Of a stretch of 41,131 nt of DNA, positions 14,508-23,654 are shown piece after piece. Location of the stretch: NCBI GenBank assembly GCA_023255285.1, contig JALRIY010000001.1, forward strand, positions 13,875 to 55,005, read 5' to 3'. The notes beneath the pieces were generated by a model. The model was given only the letters and a program-made list of their open reading frames with translations. It was not told the origin of the DNA and did not search any database. The translations under genes were made by a program, and so were the position numbers. This DNA is from Algoriphagus sp. (GTDB taxonomy: Bacteria; Bacteroidota; Bacteroidia; Cytophagales; Cyclobacteriaceae). The first letter of the stretch is position 1. Each line of letters begins with the position of its first letter.

Positions 14508-17450
14508 TCAGTTCTTGATGGCTTCGTAAATTAGGTCGTGGATTTGGGTTCGTATCCCCATGTCAAGAAGCTTTGTGTTGGTAGCACTTGGGTATACTCG
14601 GTTAGAAAGGAAGATATAGGACAACTTATTCTCTGGATCGGCCCATACGCAAGTACCCGTAAAGCCAGTATGCCCGAAGGTGCTTTTAGGGGCTAATTTT
14701 CCCGCCGAGCCTCCTTTTCCTTTTTCTGGATCGGGCTTATCCCATCCCCACCCACGCCGACTTCGCGTAGATTGTCTCTTGGTGAAAGCATCTATGGTTT
14801 CGGGCTGGAGTAGTGCCACATCGCCATAGTTGCCTCCATTAAGTAAGAGCTGCATAATTACTGCGAGGTCTTGGGCCGTGCCAAATAAACCTGCATGGCC
14901 TGCAACACCGCCGTACATAGCCGCACCTGGGTCGTGCACATATCCCTGAATTTGTCGATTCCGAAAAGTCTGATCCTTTTCTGTAGGGGCGATTTGCTGT
15001 ATGGGTAATTTTTCAAATGGTTTAAATGTAAGCGTTTGTAGGCCCAGAGGGGCGTAAAACTGTTGTTCTAGGAATTCATTTAAGGGTTGATTGACTATCC
15101 TTTCCACAATTTCTTGCATGAAATACATGGTCAAGTCCGAGTAGACATAGTTGTGTGGCTTAGGCAAAAGTTCCGATTCAATTGTCCATTTCCATAAGCT
15201 ATCACGCAGGCTATTTCTTCCATACATGGCATTGGATATGGGCAAGGAATAGTCTGGACTCAAAGAATCTTGGTAATAGATAGGATTCCATTTTCCTGAA
15301 GCCAATGTTTTGTTGTAATGGGGGATAAAGGCTTTCAATCCTGCTTCATGTACTAAAACATCCTTGAGAAGGAGAGGGCCTTTGTTTGTTTTCTTCAATT
15401 CAGGTAGATAGTCACCTACTGACTTGGAGAGGTCAAGTTCTCCACGACTATGCAAAAACATGGCTGCTAATGTGGTAGCGGCGACTTTGGTAACTGATGC
15501 TAAGTCGTAAACTGTTTCTGATGTTACTGGAGCAGTTTTTTCGTAGTCAAGATGTCCATAAGATCGGTCAAAAATTACCGTTCCATCCTTGACTACGAGC
15601 ACTCTAGCTCCAGGAGCAGCTTTCTTTTCAATCATAGTTGCCGCTACTTCATCTATTTTATCCAATTTTCCTGCATCCATTCCTACACTTTCAGGACTTC
15701 CGTAAGCTAGTCGATTTTGGGAATTTAGGAATCCTCCTACTCCTTGGGTAAACTCTGTGCTGACCGAAACGGGTAGGATGCCTTTGGCAGGTCTGGCGCC
15801 AAATAGGATCTGAGGGACTAGCTTCTGTGTAAATGGGGAATTTTCATACGCCAGTACCACATGGGAAAGCCCTTCTAAATTTTTGGCAGCATATACATTT
15901 CCAAATAAGACGGTCACTACTTGCTGGCGCTTCTCTAGGGATTGAATTAAACTTACATCACCAGGAGCAATACCGAAATTGCGTCGAGGACTATTGGTTA
16001 CACCCATTAATCCTACCACTACAACATCGTAATCCTCTATTTTTTTCATGAGGTTGTAGTGAGCAGACTCACCTAAAGCCTTGGGGATGGTAAAATGATC
16101 GACTTGGGTGTATTGGTTTAAGTAGGTACTAAATTCTTGACCCTCATCGCCAATGCTTAGGCTAGCAATTTTTCGAACATCCAATCGGCCGAGGGGAAGT
16201 AGGTCGTCTCGATTTGAGGCAACTGTAATTGCTTCTCCGTAGAGTTTTTCAATGATTTCTTTTGTTTTTGTAGCGGTAAGTTTGTCCGCAATTTGGTAAG
16301 TATCAATTGGGGCATACGAATTTAGGCCTGCCCAATATTTTGCTTTGAGTATTTTTTTTACTCTCCGATCAATTTCCTCCTCTGTAAGAAGACCCTGCTC
16401 TACAGCTTCCAAAATAAGTTCCTTTGCTTTGGGTACGTCCTCCGAAAATAACAACACGTCATTCCCGGCCAAAACGGCTTGAAGATCTACTTCACCAGGT
16501 TTATTTTTGATGGTAACCCCCCGCATGTTTAATGCATCTGTAAAAATCAACCCCTTAAAATTCATTCTTTTTTGCAGAAGGTCTGTGACGACCGGCTTGG
16601 ATAAGCTTGTGGGTAAACCAGTACCCTGACTCAGGCTGGGGACATTCAAGTGAGCCACCATGACAGACATCAAATTTTCTTTGAACAAGCGTTGGTAGGG
16701 GTAAAGGTCAATGTCCCAAATTCTATTCGCTGGGTGTTGAATAACTGGAAGCGTATAATGGCTGTCGTTTTCAGTATCTCCATGTCCTGGAAAATGTTTT
16801 GCATTGGCGAGTATTCCATTTTCCTGTAGGCCCTTCATGTAGGCTATGGCACGCTGGGCAACCCGCTCTTTATCTTCTCCAAAAGCGCGAAAACCAATAA
16901 CTGGATTTTCTGGGTTGGAATTGACGTCCACCACAGGAGCAAAATTGACATGCATTCCAAGAAGGTGAAACTGTCGTGCGATTTCTGCTCCCATTTCTTG
17001 GATTAATCTGGGATTTTGAATCGCTCCCAAAGTCATGGCTTTGGGAAAGCTGAGGGTTGAATCTAGTCTCATTCCAATTCCCCACTCAGCATCCATGGCA
17101 ATTAACAAGGGCGTTTTGGATTTGGCTTGGTAATAGTTTGTAAGCCTTGCTTGGCGGTCTGGCCCACCTTGAAAAAAGATAAGGCCACCTAAATTTTCTT
17201 CTTCGATTAATGCACTAATTTGATCTACATGTGCTTTGTCCTTGTTGGAATAGGCCGCCACCATAAACAATTGCCCCAAGCGTTCCTCAAATGTGAGGGA
17301 GTTAAACACACTGTCTACCCAGGATTGTTGGAGGTCTACCGATTTACTCTCCAAAGGATCCGCAATTTCTGGACTTATAACAGGGGTCTCAGGGGTAAAA
17401 AGGTTTGCGAAAAGCATCCATGAAAGAAAAAACCATTGGATTGTGGCCAT
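14508..17450 (-). CDS. GH3 beta-N-acetylglucosaminidase fused to serine beta-lactamase-type hydrolase
   Basis: 980 aa, secreted (hydrophobic N-terminus 1-20). Residues 45-380 are a GH3 domain: KHFPGHGDT..DSH (218-231) is the NagZ-type loop with the acid/base Asp-His pair, and IFTDALNM has the nucleophile Asp305. Residues 400-570 look like the GH3 C-terminal sandwich (IASLSIGDEGQEF, ARPAKGILPVSV). Residues 585-980 are a class C beta-lactamase/PBP-like esterase: SVTK (Ser652, Lys655), YSD (770-772) and HTG (927-929). Such fusions occur in Bacteroidota and probably recycle or turn over peptidoglycan sugar and peptide parts in the periplasm. It converges on the PorE-like gene and stands alone as a transcript. 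Confidence 0.93.
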   Translation of the reverse strand: MATIQWFFLSWMLFANLFTPETPVISPEIADPLESKSVDLQQSWVDSVFNSLTFEERLGQLFMVAAYSNKDKAHVDQISALIEEENLGGLIFFQGGPDRQARLTNYYQAKSKTPLLIAMDAEWGIGMRLDSTLSFPKAMTLGAIQNPRLIQEMGAEIARQFHLLGMHVNFAPVVDVNSNPENPVIGFRAFGEDKERVAQRAIAYMKGLQENGILANAKHFPGHGDTENDSHYTLPVIQHPANRIWDIDLYPYQRLFKENLMSVMVAHLNVPSLSQGTGLPTSLSKPVVTDLLQKRMNFKGLIFTDALNMRGVTIKNKPGEVDLQAVLAGNDVLLFSEDVPKAKELILEAVEQGLLTEEEIDRRVKKILKAKYWAGLNSYAPIDTYQIADKLTATKTKEIIEKLYGEAITVASNRDDLLPLGRLDVRKIASLSIGDEGQEFSTYLNQYTQVDHFTIPKALGESAHYNLMKKIEDYDVVVVGLMGVTNSPRRNFGIAPGDVSLIQSLEKRQQVVTVLFGNVYAAKNLEGLSHVVLAYENSPFTQKLVPQILFGARPAKGILPVSVSTEFTQGVGGFLNSQNRLAYGSPESVGMDAGKLDKIDEVAATMIEKKAAPGARVLVVKDGTVIFDRSYGHLDYEKTAPVTSETVYDLASVTKVAATTLAAMFLHSRGELDLSKSVGDYLPELKKTNKGPLLLKDVLVHEAGLKAFIPHYNKTLASGKWNPIYYQDSLSPDYSLPISNAMYGRNSLRDSLWKWTIESELLPKPHNYVYSDLTMYFMQEIVERIVNQPLNEFLEQQFYAPLGLQTLTFKPFEKLPIQQIAPTEKDQTFRNRQIQGYVHDPGAAMYGGVAGHAGLFGTAQDLAVIMQLLLNGGNYGDVALLQPETIDAFTKRQSTRSRRGWGWDKPDPEKGKGGSAGKLAPKSTFGHTGFTGTCVWADPENKLSYIFLSNRVYPSATNTKLLDMGIRTQIHDLIYEAIKN

Positions 17451-17676
17451 GGAATAGATTAATTTTAATTCTGTATTTTTACTTAAATTTGCTCAGGAAG
17501 GGGCAAAATTAACTTGGACTCAACATCTTCTAAACCCAAGTTTAAAAAGGAACCTAATTCAAGTTACAAAAATTCAAACAGGTTTAGGTTTCTTTCCAAT
17601 TTTAATTTCTTAGAAAATCACCTTCCTTCATCTTCTGAGTGCGCTACCTTCCTTGTCTTAAAAAACCATAAGTTAC
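17451..17676. other. Divergent promoter region, no gene seen
   Basis: 226-bp AT-rich spacer between the GH3 fusion (minus) and the membrane protein/mutL genes (plus). It has TAATTTTG on the minus strand (17504-17511) and TAAATTTG on the plus strand (17484-17491), both fitting the -7 consensus, but without a well-spaced TTG. A 61-codon frame at 17514-17699 has odd composition and no start context, and I do not accept it. Confidence 0.4.
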
Positions 17677-18081
17677 ATGAAGTTTCCATCCATTTTTAAA
17701 ACAGCCAAGCACCAACGATTTTCCATCACCCCTCGGTATTACGATCCTATCAAAGAGGAAATCGCTGAGCGAACTGCCCGGATAAAAAGAGAATTAGAGT
17801 TGGAGGGTGTTCTAGAAGGGGAAAGTGAGGTGGATTTTGCAAATAGAAAAACAAGCATAAAGGGCTCTTTTTCTTCTTACAGGGGAATCAAAAGTAGGGA
17901 AACTTCTGTTTTTAGTTCTACGGCAATGATTCGTACCCTTCTGTTTCTAGGGATGGTGATTGCAGCCTTCGGCTACATTTATGTTGGTCCGCAGATTCTT
18001 ACCTACCTAGCTTATGGGGCTATGAGTACCGCTGCCCTTTATTTTTCATTCAAAATCATCAAGAAACGTACGAATGCCTGA
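17677..18081 (+). CDS. Small two-TM membrane protein upstream of mutL
   Basis: 134 aa. A charged N-terminal half (PRYYDPIKEEIAERTARIKREL) is followed by two hydrophobic segments (about 86-106 and 108-126) and a basic tail KIIKKRTNA. It matches a family of small proteins that recur next to mutL in Bacteroidota, mostly annotated as hypothetical or riboflavin-synthase-adjacent membrane proteins; I know of no function. Its last 8 nt overlap the mutL start, implying coupled translation. Confidence 0.8.
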   Translation: MKFPSIFKTAKHQRFSITPRYYDPIKEEIAERTARIKRELELEGVLEGESEVDFANRKTSIKGSFSSYRGIKSRETSVFSSTAMIRTLLFLGMVIAAFGYIYVGPQILTYLAYGAMSTAALYFSFKIIKKRTNA

Positions 18082-19918
18082 TTTTATTCAGCTGCTACCC
18101 GATGCAATTGCCAACCAAATTGCAGCAGGTGAGGTCGTTCAACGACCAGCCTCTGCATTGAAGGAGCTATTGGAAAATGCGGTGGATGCTGGGGCTACAC
18201 AAATTCAGGTAGTGGTTAAAGATGCTGGAAAACAACTTATCCAAGTCATTGATAATGGCAAAGGGATGTCTCCTACCGATGCTCGGATGAGTTTTGAGCG
18301 CCATGCAACATCCAAAATCCGAAATGCACAGGACCTTTTTGCCCTTCGAACTTTTGGGTTTCGAGGGGAAGCTATGGCTTCAATAGCAGCTGTTGCCCAA
18401 GTGGAACTCAAAACGCGAACCCCGGATGCGGAGGTGGGAACGTTGATTCAAATCGAAGGCTCTGAAGTGAAGCGGCAAGAACCTGTAGCCAGTCCAGTGG
18501 GAACCTCGGTAGCCATGAAAAACTTGTTTTTCAATGTGCCTGCTCGAAGAAATTTTTTAAAGTCTAATCCCGTGGAAATGCGGCATATCGTGGATGAATT
18601 TCAGCGTGTAGCCTTGTCATATCCAGAGTTAGCCTTCTCTTTGTACCAGCAAGATTTGGAAACTTACAACTTGCATCCTGGGAAACTAAGTCAGCGAATA
18701 GTAGGAATATTTGGCAAAGGGATCCAAAATCAATTGGTTCCTTGCGAAGAAACAACTCCCCATCTCCAAATTAAAGGCTATGTTGGCAAACCAGAATACG
18801 CTAAAAAAACACGTGGGGAACAATTTTTCTTCGTCAACAACCGCTACATCAAAAGCAGCTACCTCCACCATGCCGTAAGCACTGCTTACGAAGGGTTAAT
18901 TCAATCCGATCAGCACCCTTTCTATGTTTTATTTTTGGACATCGACCCAGCGACCATAGATATCAACGTCCACCCGACAAAAACTGAAATCAAATTTGAA
19001 GATGAACGTACCGTATATGCGGTCATTCGCTCAGCAGTAAAGCAAGCTTTGGGCGCGCATCAAGTGATGCCTACCTTGGACTTTAGTCTGGACGTGAATT
19101 TTCAAGAAAATTGGACTGCAAATCCCCAAACTTCCCTGGAAGTAGATCGGGAGTACAGCTACAAAACCTACAATACTCCTGAATTTCAACGCGCATCTGT
19201 TTCAGGATGGGAACGCCTTTTTGAAGGCCATACTCCAACATCAATATCCCAAGCTAGCACCCCCTCTCCAACGGAAGATCAGGAATTACTGACCTTTCCA
19301 AGTAAAGCAACTGCCACTGGGGTATCTTTGGCTTTGGAACAAGGAATAGCGGGTACAGGAACTACCTTTCAAGTAGAAAATAGCTATATCGTTGCTCAAA
19401 TGTCTACTGGACTACTTATTGTTGACCAGCAATTGGCACACGAAAGGATACTTTATGAACGCTACATGAAGCAATTGCAAACCACTCATGGAGCCTCTCA
19501 ACACTGTTTATTTCCGACGACACTGGTCCTTAATCCAGCAGATTTTGCGCTAGTGCTTGACATGCTCCCTGAATTAGGAAGTCTCGGCTTTTTGGTGGAA
19601 GAATTTGGAAAAGACACCTTAGTTATTCGTGGGGTACCTGCAGAAACCCAAGTTAAAAATGAAAAAGAACTCTTTGAAGGCTTGTTGGAGCAATACAAAA
19701 ACTTTAAAAATGAACTATCTCTGGAGAAAAGGGAGAATCTAGCACGATCTCTTTCCAAACGAGCTTCGTTAAAAAAGGGACAAAAGTTAGCTGCTCAGGA
19801 AATGGAGAATTTGGTTGGGCAGTTATTTGCTTGTTCCACACCAAATTATTCTCCTTCAGGGAACAAAACCTTTGTGAAATTGGATTTAACAAGCATACAC
19901 GCCTTCTTCGCTAAATAA
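18074..19918 (+). CDS. mutL: DNA mismatch repair protein MutL
   Basis: 614 aa. The N-terminal GHKL ATPase is complete: ELLENAVDAG (Glu31, Asn35), DNGKGM (60-65), RHATSKI (76-82) and TFGFRGEAMASI (93-104). The C-terminal dimerisation domain has DQQLAHERILYE (451-462), aligning with the DQHA(x)2E(x)4E endonuclease motif, but the metal-binding His is Gln453. The usual C-terminal CPHGRP zinc motif aligns with NYSPSGNKTF (about 591-600), lacking both Cys and His. MutL couples MutS mismatch recognition to strand removal; this copy may lack its own nicking activity (inference, alignment by eye). Overlaps the membrane protein gene by 8 nt and is followed after 1 nt by a rhomboid gene. Confidence 0.96.
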   Translation: MPDFIQLLPDAIANQIAAGEVVQRPASALKELLENAVDAGATQIQVVVKDAGKQLIQVIDNGKGMSPTDARMSFERHATSKIRNAQDLFALRTFGFRGEAMASIAAVAQVELKTRTPDAEVGTLIQIEGSEVKRQEPVASPVGTSVAMKNLFFNVPARRNFLKSNPVEMRHIVDEFQRVALSYPELAFSLYQQDLETYNLHPGKLSQRIVGIFGKGIQNQLVPCEETTPHLQIKGYVGKPEYAKKTRGEQFFFVNNRYIKSSYLHHAVSTAYEGLIQSDQHPFYVLFLDIDPATIDINVHPTKTEIKFEDERTVYAVIRSAVKQALGAHQVMPTLDFSLDVNFQENWTANPQTSLEVDREYSYKTYNTPEFQRASVSGWERLFEGHTPTSISQASTPSPTEDQELLTFPSKATATGVSLALEQGIAGTGTTFQVENSYIVAQMSTGLLIVDQQLAHERILYERYMKQLQTTHGASQHCLFPTTLVLNPADFALVLDMLPELGSLGFLVEEFGKDTLVIRGVPAETQVKNEKELFEGLLEQYKNFKNELSLEKRENLARSLSKRASLKKGQKLAAQEMENLVGQLFACSTPNYSPSGNKTFVKLDLTSIHAFFAK

Positions 19919-19919
19919 T

Positions 19920-20711
19920 ATGTTTAGAAATATTACTCCAGTCGTTCAAAATCTGCTGCTGATAAATGTAGCAGTTTTTATAATGGCCAATTTCGTTTTT
20001 CCTCCACTCAACGAATGGTTTGCACTCTACAACATCCAGAGTTCTGCCTTCAAGCCCTTTCAATTCCTCTCGTACATGTTTATGCACGCAGATTTTTGGC
20101 ACCTATTTAGCAATCTGTTTGGATTGCTGATCTTTGGTCCCCTTTTGGAACAATTTTTAGGACCAAAGAAACTGTTTACGCTTTGGATGGTTTGTGGAAT
20201 GGGAGCTGGAGTCCTTTATTCGGGGTATACCCTCTTTCAATACCGCAGCTTGGAGGAAAAGGTATTGGCCTTTGAAGCTAATCCTGACCCTGAATATTTT
20301 AATCGCTTGGTTATTGAAAATAGGGGATATTTCTCTCAGGAAGTATTTGATTTTGTAGATCAATACAGTAGAAACCCAGAGGATCCCATGTACATTGAAA
20401 GGGCCGGAAATACCTTGGCTACCATTTTGCGGATGCAAGTGGATCAACCCATGGTGGGGGCATCTGGAGCACTTTTTGGGATCTTGGTTGCTTTTGGTAT
20501 GTTATTTCCTAATACCCAGCTTTTTTTGCTCTTTCCCCCGATGCCAATTAAAGCGAAATACTTGGTTTTATTTTATGGTTTGTATACGATATACAACGTG
20601 CTCATGATGAATCCTACGGATAATGTAGCCCACTTTGCCCACTTGAGTGGCCTAGTGATAGGGGCCATTTTAGTGTATGTTTGGAAAAAAAATAGAACGA
20701 GTTTCTACTGA
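19920..20711 (+). CDS. Rhomboid-family intramembrane serine protease
   Basis: 263 aa, about six to seven TM helices. It keeps the rhomboid signature: HADFWHLFSNL (Asn65 of the oxyanion site), GASGALFG (Ser182) and AHFAHLSGL (catalytic His241). An unusual soluble insertion of about 60 residues (110-170, with FEANPDPEYFNRLVIENRG and QYSRNPEDPMYIERAG) lies between TM3 and the Ser helix. It should cleave membrane proteins within or near their TM segment; substrates unknown. Starts 1 nt after mutL and is followed 1 nt later by a second rhomboid. Confidence 0.92.
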   Translation: MFRNITPVVQNLLLINVAVFIMANFVFPPLNEWFALYNIQSSAFKPFQFLSYMFMHADFWHLFSNLFGLLIFGPLLEQFLGPKKLFTLWMVCGMGAGVLYSGYTLFQYRSLEEKVLAFEANPDPEYFNRLVIENRGYFSQEVFDFVDQYSRNPEDPMYIERAGNTLATILRMQVDQPMVGASGALFGILVAFGMLFPNTQLFLLFPPMPIKAKYLVLFYGLYTIYNVLMMNPTDNVAHFAHLSGLVIGAILVYVWKKNRTSFY

Positions 20712-20712
20712 T

Positions 20713-21633
20713 ATGTATTCATCTTTTTGGGATAATTTAAAAAACGCATTTAACCGGCAAGACAATAGCTTATACAAGTTGTTGGCTATCAATCTGATTG
20801 CTTTTTTTGTACTACTCATTGCACGGGTATTCTTGACGCTCAGTGGTTATGGTGAGGTGTACAAAGAGGGAATGGAATGGATCATGATGCCTGCTTCTGT
20901 TTCTACGCTTGCTACCCAGCCTTGGGCACCTTTTACCTATATGTTCTTGCATGAAGGGCTTTTTCACATTTTATTCAACCTGCTTTTCCTGTACTATTTC
21001 GGGCTCCTTGTCCATCAATACATCGGAAGTAGGCGTCTGGCCAATCTATACCTTTTGGGCGGCCTTTTTGGAGCTGGATTTTATGTCTTGATTTACAACA
21101 TTGCTCCGTACTTCTCCCAAAATGTAGCTAGTTCCCTCATGCTGGGAGCCAGCGCAGGGGTATTTGCCGTGGTGGTAGGGGCGGCTACTCTTGCACCCCA
21201 AACGACTTTTTTCCTTTTTCTTCTAGGGCCTGTCAAAATTGTTTACATCGCTGGATTCTACATTCTCCTTTCTTTTGCCAACTCTATTGGGGAGAATGCA
21301 GGGGGAGAAATCGCCCATTTGGGTGGGGCGATGCTTGGTTTCGGATACATTTTCTTGTTGCGTAAAGGCTGGGACTTGGGCATACCGATTCAAAAAATTG
21401 GAATTTTTTTCGAAAATCTATTTCGCAGACGTGCCCCTAAAGTGAGTTACAGAAGGTCTACTACTACGGCTACGGGATCTCGATCTGCAAAGACTGAACA
21501 AACACATTCTGTTACTAAGGATGCACTAAGTCAGGAAGAGGTGGATAAAATTTTGGATAAAATTGCCGAAAAGGGCTACGAAGGTTTGACTAAGGAAGAA
21601 AAAAGGAAACTATTTGAGTACAGCAAAAAATAA
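20713..21633 (+). CDS. Rhomboid-family intramembrane protease with C-terminal DUF6576
   Basis: 306 aa from the ATG at 20713, one nt after the first rhomboid's stop; a possible upstream start would overlap it by 35 nt and is less likely. Signature: HEGLFHILFNL, GASAGVFA (Ser147) and EIAHLGGAMLG (His202). The Gly after Ser is Ala in GASAG, a common variant. After the last TM helix a cytoplasmic tail (about 225-306) ends in EEVDKILDKIAEKGYEGLTK, the short helical C-terminal element found in many Bacteroidota rhomboids (DUF6576). The two tandem rhomboids differ in their soluble parts, suggesting different substrates or regulation. Confidence 0.92.
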   Translation: MYSSFWDNLKNAFNRQDNSLYKLLAINLIAFFVLLIARVFLTLSGYGEVYKEGMEWIMMPASVSTLATQPWAPFTYMFLHEGLFHILFNLLFLYYFGLLVHQYIGSRRLANLYLLGGLFGAGFYVLIYNIAPYFSQNVASSLMLGASAGVFAVVVGAATLAPQTTFFLFLLGPVKIVYIAGFYILLSFANSIGENAGGEIAHLGGAMLGFGYIFLLRKGWDLGIPIQKIGIFFENLFRRRAPKVSYRRSTTTATGSRSAKTEQTHSVTKDALSQEEVDKILDKIAEKGYEGLTKEEKRKLFEYSKK

Positions 21634-21643
21634 TTGGCCAACT

Positions 21644-21766
21644 GCTATTAGTCCACTGTCGACAGCCGAGGCGTTATTTGACTGGTTTTAGCATCCATAC
21701 TTCGTACCTAGTATTTGGTACATTGTACTGTGGTCTGTCGACCGCTAATTGTGGACAGCTAATAGC
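21644..21766. repeat. Imperfect inverted repeat between convergent genes (dispersed family)
   Basis: Left arm 21644-21665 (GCTATTAGTCCACTGTCGACAG) and right arm 21735-21766 (CTGTCGACCGCTAATTGTGG then ACAGCTAATAGC) form an imperfect inverted repeat around a core that includes TACTTCGTACC..TTTGGTACATTGTAC words. Related words recur at 27586-27658 and 40698-41040. The right arm ends 2 nt before the stop codon of the outer-membrane protein gene. Confidence 0.65.
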
Positions 21767-21768
21767 CC

Positions 21769-22245
21769 TTACTTTCCAAGTGGAAATTCGAGGCCAAACC
21801 GAAAATAGGTTTGCTGGAATCCTTGGCTTTGAAATTTGAATTCAGAACTCAACCCTACCCAATTTGTCAGTGGAACTACTGCTCCCACCCCTACGTTTGC
21901 ACCACTTAGGTTGCGCTTGGTTCCCGCTGTCCCTGGTTGTGAATTTTCTGAAGTCAAGCTGTAACCTGCCAATACATAAACCTGTGACTTTTCTTTGGAA
22001 AGATAGTAGCGTAGGTCAGTGCTGAAATTACTTGACCTACCCACGGCGGGAAAGAGTTGTGTGTAACTCGGCATCAATCCAAATTGGGGAGCAAAAAAAT
22101 ACTCCCAACCCAATCCAATTCCAGGTTCTTCCAGGCGTAATCCATATTGTCCCAAGACATGAACCCGTGAATCTCCTTGCTCTTGTGCTTGAAGGATACT
22201 AATCGAACCAAATAGAAGAAAGCTAATTAAAAGAATCTTTTTCAT
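21769..22245 (-). CDS. Small outer-membrane beta-barrel protein
   Basis: 158 aa with signal peptide MKKILLISFLLFGSISILQAQ. The mature part alternates polar and hydrophobic residues in strands (YGLRLEEPGIGLGWEYFF, DLRYYLSKEKSQVYVLAGYSL, GANVGVGAVVPL) and ends FRFGLEFPLG, as expected for an eight-strand barrel in the outer membrane. No family assigned. A TAnnTTTG box lies 42 nt upstream. It stands alone between a rhomboid and rlmN. Confidence 0.75.
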   Translation of the reverse strand: MKKILLISFLLFGSISILQAQEQGDSRVHVLGQYGLRLEEPGIGLGWEYFFAPQFGLMPSYTQLFPAVGRSSNFSTDLRYYLSKEKSQVYVLAGYSLTSENSQPGTAGTKRNLSGANVGVGAVVPLTNWVGLSSEFKFQSQGFQQTYFRFGLEFPLGK

Positions 22246-22286
22246 CGCATCATTTTTTGTGAAACTACCAAATCCAAGGAGTACAC

Positions 22287-22294
22287 CAAATTTA
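22287..22294 (-). promoter_or_regulatory. TAnnTTTG -7 box
   Basis: Minus strand TAAATTTG, 41 nt before the ATG of the outer-membrane protein gene. A TTG lies about 25 nt further upstream, slightly beyond the usual 17-23 nt spacing. Confidence 0.4.
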
Positions 22295-22435
22295 GTAGCG
22301 ATTGAGATTGGTTTGAATTCAAAATGGAAGGCCTAGTTGTGCAAGAGCATAAAACCCAATAATCAAAAGGATAAAGTAATCAATTAGGGAAGGTAAGGAG
22401 CTCCACCTAGTCGTAGCAATCCACCTTTGATTGAG

Positions 22436-23512
22436 TTAGGTGTCATTTTCTGAAGGCTGTAATTGAGCTACTTCATTTTTATTGGCCAGTTGTCCACAAG
22501 CAGCATCGATATCCTGACCTCTAGACTTGCGCACCTTGGCAATAATCCCTTGGTCTTCCAGTACGCGAACGTACATGTCCACAGCTTCTTGAGAAGCCTG
22601 TCTGAACTCCCCTTCGTCAATGGGGTTGTATTGAATGAGATTGACTTTGGAAGGAATGATTTTACAAAATTTGGCTAGGGCTTTAGCATGTCGCTCGTCA
22701 TCGTTGATGCCTTCCCAAATAACATATTCGTAGGTTACTTTTCGCTTCGTCTGGCTGTACCAAAACCGTAAGGAATCTGCAAGATCTTCCAGTGGATTGA
22801 CTGCGTTGATTGGCATAAGTCGTGTTCTAGTCTCGTTAATTGCAGCATGGAGGGAGATGGCAAGGTTGAATTTTACCTCATCTTCGGCCATTTTCCGGAT
22901 CATCTTTGGGATTCCTACGGTAGAAAGGGTGATTCGTTTAGGCGCCATTCCTAAGCCTTCTGGAGCTGTGATTTTATCGATGGCATCAATCACATTGGCA
23001 TAGTTCAGCAAGGGTTCTCCCATACCCATAAAGACAATGTTGGTCAGGGGTCGCTGGAAATAAGCTTCTGCCTCGTCTTTGATGGCCACTACCTGGTCAT
23101 AGATTTCATCGGCATTCAGGTTTCTCATCCGCTTTAATCGCGCCGTTGCGCAAAAGTTGCAATCCAAACTGCATCCTACTTGCGAAGAAATGCAGGCGGT
23201 GATTCGTTTGGTGGTTGGGATAAGCACTGACTCCACGATCTTGTCATCGAAGAGTTTTACCGCATTTTTGATGGTGCCGTCATTGCTGTGCTGCATCAGG
23301 TCTACCCGAATGTGGTTGATGGAAAAGTGCGTTTTGAGTAGCTCCCTCGTGGAAAGAGAGAGGTTAGTCATCTCATCGAAATTCTTCAGGGACTTGTTCC
23401 AGAGCCATTCGTACACTTGCTTGGCGCGGAATTTTTTTTCTCCTTTCGCTAAAAAAAATTCTTCTAGATCGGCTAAGCTCAATTTACGGATGTCTTTTTT
23501 CTTCAGTTCCAC
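22436..23512 (-). CDS. rlmN: 23S rRNA (adenine-C2)-methyltransferase RlmN
   Basis: 358 aa radical-SAM enzyme. CSLDCNFC (Cys114, 118, 121) binds the 4Fe-4S cluster; Cys107 and Cys339 (DIDAACGQL) match the catalytic cysteine pair of E. coli RlmN. GMGEPLLNY is the SAM-binding GGE-like motif. It methylates A2503 of 23S rRNA and A37 of some tRNAs, using SAM both as methyl donor and radical source. The start is GTG at 23512: no ATG is in frame upstream and the family usually starts near this KKKDIRKLSL stretch. Its minus-strand TACCTTTG box lies only 4 nt before the GTG, so the message may be leaderless. Confidence 0.95.
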   Translation of the reverse strand: MELKKKDIRKLSLADLEEFFLAKGEKKFRAKQVYEWLWNKSLKNFDEMTNLSLSTRELLKTHFSINHIRVDLMQHSNDGTIKNAVKLFDDKIVESVLIPTTKRITACISSQVGCSLDCNFCATARLKRMRNLNADEIYDQVVAIKDEAEAYFQRPLTNIVFMGMGEPLLNYANVIDAIDKITAPEGLGMAPKRITLSTVGIPKMIRKMAEDEVKFNLAISLHAAINETRTRLMPINAVNPLEDLADSLRFWYSQTKRKVTYEYVIWEGINDDERHAKALAKFCKIIPSKVNLIQYNPIDEGEFRQASQEAVDMYVRVLEDQGIIAKVRKSRGQDIDAACGQLANKNEVAQLQPSENDT

Positions 23513-23516
23513 AGCA

Positions 23517-23524
23517 CAAAGGTA
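23517..23524 (-). promoter_or_regulatory. TAnnTTTG box just before rlmN GTG
   Basis: TACCTTTG on the minus strand, 4 nt from the GTG start. If used as a -7 element, transcription would begin at or within the first codon. No TTG at the expected upstream spacing was found. Confidence 0.35.
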
Positions 23525-23654
23525 GGAATTGAAATTGGGAATGCGGATAAGGTATACGTAGCATCAAAAAATTAAGCAAAGAACCTAAGGTTTAAATTGT
23601 TTGTTTGGGCATTCCTTTTCTGAGAAAAAGAAGGGGATTAAGGAACATATCCCT

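Noticed and set aside
17514..17699. 61-codon plus-strand frame rich in Ser/Asn/Phe
   Set aside because: Low-complexity composition, overlaps the real membrane protein start, and matches no family known to me.
22319..22435. 38 codons in frame after the rlmN stop, ending in a hydrophobic stretch (LPSLIDYFILLIIGFYALAQ)
   Set aside because: No start codon, RlmN already has its full length and catalytic Cys339, and there is no sign of readthrough. Most likely chance.
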